A stretch of DNA of 7,037 nucleotides from Planctomycetaceae bacterium UBA4655. Its GTDB lineage: Bacteria; Planctomycetota; Planctomycetia; Pirellulales; UBA1268. Shown piece by piece: positions 5,300 to 7,037 of this stretch. Positions within the stretch are counted from its first letter, which is position 1, and every line of letters starts with the position of its first letter. The stretch covers positions 1-7,037 of the forward strand of contig DHLZ01000087.1 of the NCBI GenBank assembly GCA_002405515.1. The letters run 5' to 3'. A program made the position numbers and the translations under genes. The notes under the pieces are model-generated. The model was not told where the DNA came from. It searched no databases and worked only from the letters and a program-made list of their open reading frames with translations.

Positions 5300-6856
5300 T
5301 CAGCCGCGGATTCGCTGGCGGAAGTATTTCAGGCCCGGCACGAAGAAGCAGCCGCCGCTCACGAGCCCGAAGAGGACGTGCTGCACGTCGGGAAGGGCAC
5401 ACATCAGGAAGCTCGTCGCGAAGAGCACGGCCGCCTGGATGTAGAAGGCCCCCGAGAGAATTCCCGCCTTCGCGAAGAACACGACCCCCGCGATGAGCGC
5501 GAGCACGGGGGAGAGCTTCAGCGACTCGAAGCCGAGCGCCGCCTCGACGGCGAAGAGAAGCGTGCTTGCGATCACGGAGCCCGCCCAGACGTGCGCGATC
5601 TGCCGCTCGACCGCGGTGACCGGGCCCGTCCGATGCCGCAGCGCCCAGAAGATCGGCGCCCAGAGCGCGAGCCCCCCCGCCCAGAGCACGACGTAGGGCC
5701 AGCGAGTCGCGACGCCCTGCCAGGCGAGCACGTCGGTCGTCACGCAGAGCGCGAGCACCACGACCGAGTGCCACATCCAGAGCAGCCCCCAGTTTTCGAG
5801 CACGACCGCATGGTGCGTCTCGCGGAAGAGCCTCGCGGCGACGTCGGCGAGCCCTCCCCGCCGTGCCGCGACCGGCTCGCCGGCGACGAAGGCCCTGAGA
5901 TCACTTCCGAGATCGGCCGCCGACTGGTAGCGGAGCTCTTGCGGCTTCTGCAGGCTCTTCAGCGCGATCATTTCGAGGTCGCGGTCGACGTCGGGCCGGA
6001 TCGACCTCGGCACCGGCGGGTCGGCCTCGAGCACGGCCAGGAGCGTGTCCATGGGGCTCGCGGCCTGAAACGGCGGACGGCCGGTGAGCGTCTGGTAGAG
6101 GATCGCCCCGAGGCTCCAGACGTCGCTCGCGGCCGTGACGTCCCCGCGGCTCCCGGCCGCCTGCTCGGGCGACATGTAGCAGGGCGTGCCGAGGATGGCG
6201 CCGGTGTGCGTGACGGAGTCGCCGGTCTCCAGACGCTTCGCGAGTCCGAAGTCGGTGACGTGCGGCTCTCCGAGCGAGTCGATGAGGATGTTGGAGGGCT
6301 TCAGGTCGCGGTGGAGCACGTCGCCGTCGTGGGCCGCCTGCACGGCGTCGGCCACCTTCGCAAGCAGCCTCGCCGCATCCCTTCCGGGCATCGGGCCGGC
6401 CGCGAGCCGCTTCGCGAGCGTCGTCCCCTCGATGAACTGCATCGAATAGAACGGATGGCCGTGCCGCTCGCCGACCTCGTAGATCGAGACGATGCCCGGA
6501 TGGTCGAGCCGCGCCGCCGCCTCGGCCTCGCTGCGGAATCGCAGGTGGTCGGCGGCCGTCGCCAGGTCGCTCCGCAGGAGCATCTTCACCGCGACGGTGC
6601 GGCCGAGGCTCCGCTGCGTCGCACGGTAGACCACGCCCATGCCACCGCGGCCGAGCTCCTCCAGCAGCTCGTAGTCGCCGAAGGTCGCCGGCAGCGGCGA
6701 GACGCCGGGGTTGAAGCCGGAGTCCTCCTCGTCGTCGAGGGCCTTGCGGAAGATGACCGCGGGCCCGCCGTCGCCGCCGCGGAGCGGCCCGCCCGATCGC
6801 ATGCCCGTCGACTGCATGATCGTCGACTGCTCGGCCACCGCGTCGGTGATGAGCAT
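5300..6856 (-). CDS. Hanks-type Ser/Thr protein kinase with multi-pass membrane tail
   Basis: The product is a membrane-bound eukaryotic-like protein kinase of 518 residues from ATG 6856. The kinase domain (about 60-325) is complete: glycine loop GRGGMGVVYRA (69-79), VAVK with catalytic Lys91, HRDLKPSN (182-189, catalytic Asp184), DFGLA (202-206, Mg-binding Asp202), the activation segment ending GTPCYMSPEQ (223-232), and DVWSLGAILYQTLTGRPPF (245-263). After a short juxtamembrane part there are about six hydrophobic segments (roughly 361-379, 386-405, 423-440, 449-467, 469-486 and 491-508) and a basic tail (KYFRQRIRG). No PASTA, WD40, TPR or other sensor domain is visible, so sensing would be through the membrane part. 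The start is doubtful: the frame upstream (DRGPLERAIADNPDLAGPLK, then ELWAA) reads like the usual N-terminal segment of planctomycete kinases, yet it meets a TAG at about 6959-6961 with no ATG, GTG or TTG between. The gene probably extends beyond 6856 with a frameshift. Confidence 0.93.
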   Translation of the reverse strand: MLITDAVAEQSTIMQSTGMRSGGPLRGGDGGPAVIFRKALDDEEDSGFNPGVSPLPATFGDYELLEELGRGGMGVVYRATQRSLGRTVAVKMLLRSDLATAADHLRFRSEAEAAARLDHPGIVSIYEVGERHGHPFYSMQFIEGTTLAKRLAAGPMPGRDAARLLAKVADAVQAAHDGDVLHRDLKPSNILIDSLGEPHVTDFGLAKRLETGDSVTHTGAILGTPCYMSPEQAAGSRGDVTAASDVWSLGAILYQTLTGRPPFQAASPMDTLLAVLEADPPVPRSIRPDVDRDLEMIALKSLQKPQELRYQSAADLGSDLRAFVAGEPVAARRGGLADVAARLFRETHHAVVLENWGLLWMWHSVVVLALCVTTDVLAWQGVATRWPYVVLWAGGLALWAPIFWALRHRTGPVTAVERQIAHVWAGSVIASTLLFAVEAALGFESLKLSPVLALIAGVVFFAKAGILSGAFYIQAAVLFATSFLMCALPDVQHVLFGLVSGGCFFVPGLKYFRQRIRG

Positions 6857-7037
6857 CGCCGCCCAGAGCTCTTTGAGCGGCCCGGCGAGATCGGGGTTGT
6901 CGGCGATCGCCCGCTCGAGCGGTCCGCGGTCGCCCGAGTCGCGGCAGGAGGAGGGGGGCTAGGCGGTGGGGGAGCGCCGCTCCGACGGCGGGGGGGGGGG
7001 TGCCGTCTCGGCGGCGACGGGAGGCAGGGCCAGAAAG
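6857..7037. other. Upstream of the kinase: unresolved 5' region with homopolymer runs
   Basis: On the minus strand, 6857 to about 6958 is in frame with the kinase and looks like coding sequence without a start codon. Beyond the in-frame TAG (about 6959-6961) the sequence becomes Pro/Gly-coding in all frames and contains runs of six G (6953-6958), five G (6968-6972) and ten G (6990-6999). I see no convincing promoter, Shine-Dalgarno sequence or separate gene before the window ends. Confidence 0.5.

Noticed and set aside
5073..5774. 233-residue minus-strand frame over the toxin and kinase 3' ends
   Set aside because: It runs antisense to the zeta toxin and out of frame with the kinase; its Arg/Ala/Gly-rich product is typical of a shadow frame.
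2421..6856. Sigma factor and Ser/Thr kinase as one signalling cassette
   Set aside because: They are 2.2 kb apart on opposite strands with a pseudogene and a toxin-antitoxin operon between them; any link would be speculation.

Overview
The window is GC-rich and its gene set points to a planctomycete, most likely of the Pirellulales type. The evidence is a planctomycete-specific ECF sigma factor, a DUF1559/H-X9-DG pseudopilin remnant (a family strongly expanded in that phylum) and a membrane-anchored PASTA-less Ser/Thr kinase. Taxonomy is inferred from gene families only; no rRNA or marker gene is present.

Layout, left to right. Positions 1-453 hold no clear gene. There is an ambiguous open frame at the left edge, a 48-bp tandem repeat (280-389), and a 30-bp inverted repeat (142-171 against 270-299) whose right arm overlaps the start of the array. 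Positions 454-2280 (minus) encode an exported S41/CtpA-type PDZ protease. It is divergent from an ECF sigma factor at 2421-3089 (plus), with a short shared control region between them. Positions 3146 to about 3921 (minus) carry a decayed DUF1559 gene: the prepilin N-terminus is gone and an in-frame TAG interrupts the rest. A short uncharacterised plus-strand reading frame (about 4046-4282) follows.

Positions 4320-5291 (plus) form a compact toxin-antitoxin operon: a promoter with an overlapping inverted repeat, a ParD-like antitoxin, and a zeta-type P-loop toxin. This is the most interesting functional unit. It sits beside the broken gene, as is common for accessory DNA. Positions 5300-6856 (minus) encode a Hanks-type Ser/Thr kinase with six or so C-terminal membrane segments. 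Its coding signal appears to continue upstream of the first ATG, into a TAG and homopolymer runs, so its 5' end is either frameshifted or misassembled. The right edge (6857-7037) contains that unresolved 5' region, including a run of ten G.

The sigma factor, protease and kinase are all signal-transduction or envelope-quality-control genes. The sequence does not show that they work together. I see no CRISPR array, tRNA, rRNA, insertion sequence or prophage module, and no system that is clearly new. The observations worth following are the ParD-like/zeta pair with its possibly leaderless promoter, the repeat array, and the two damaged genes.
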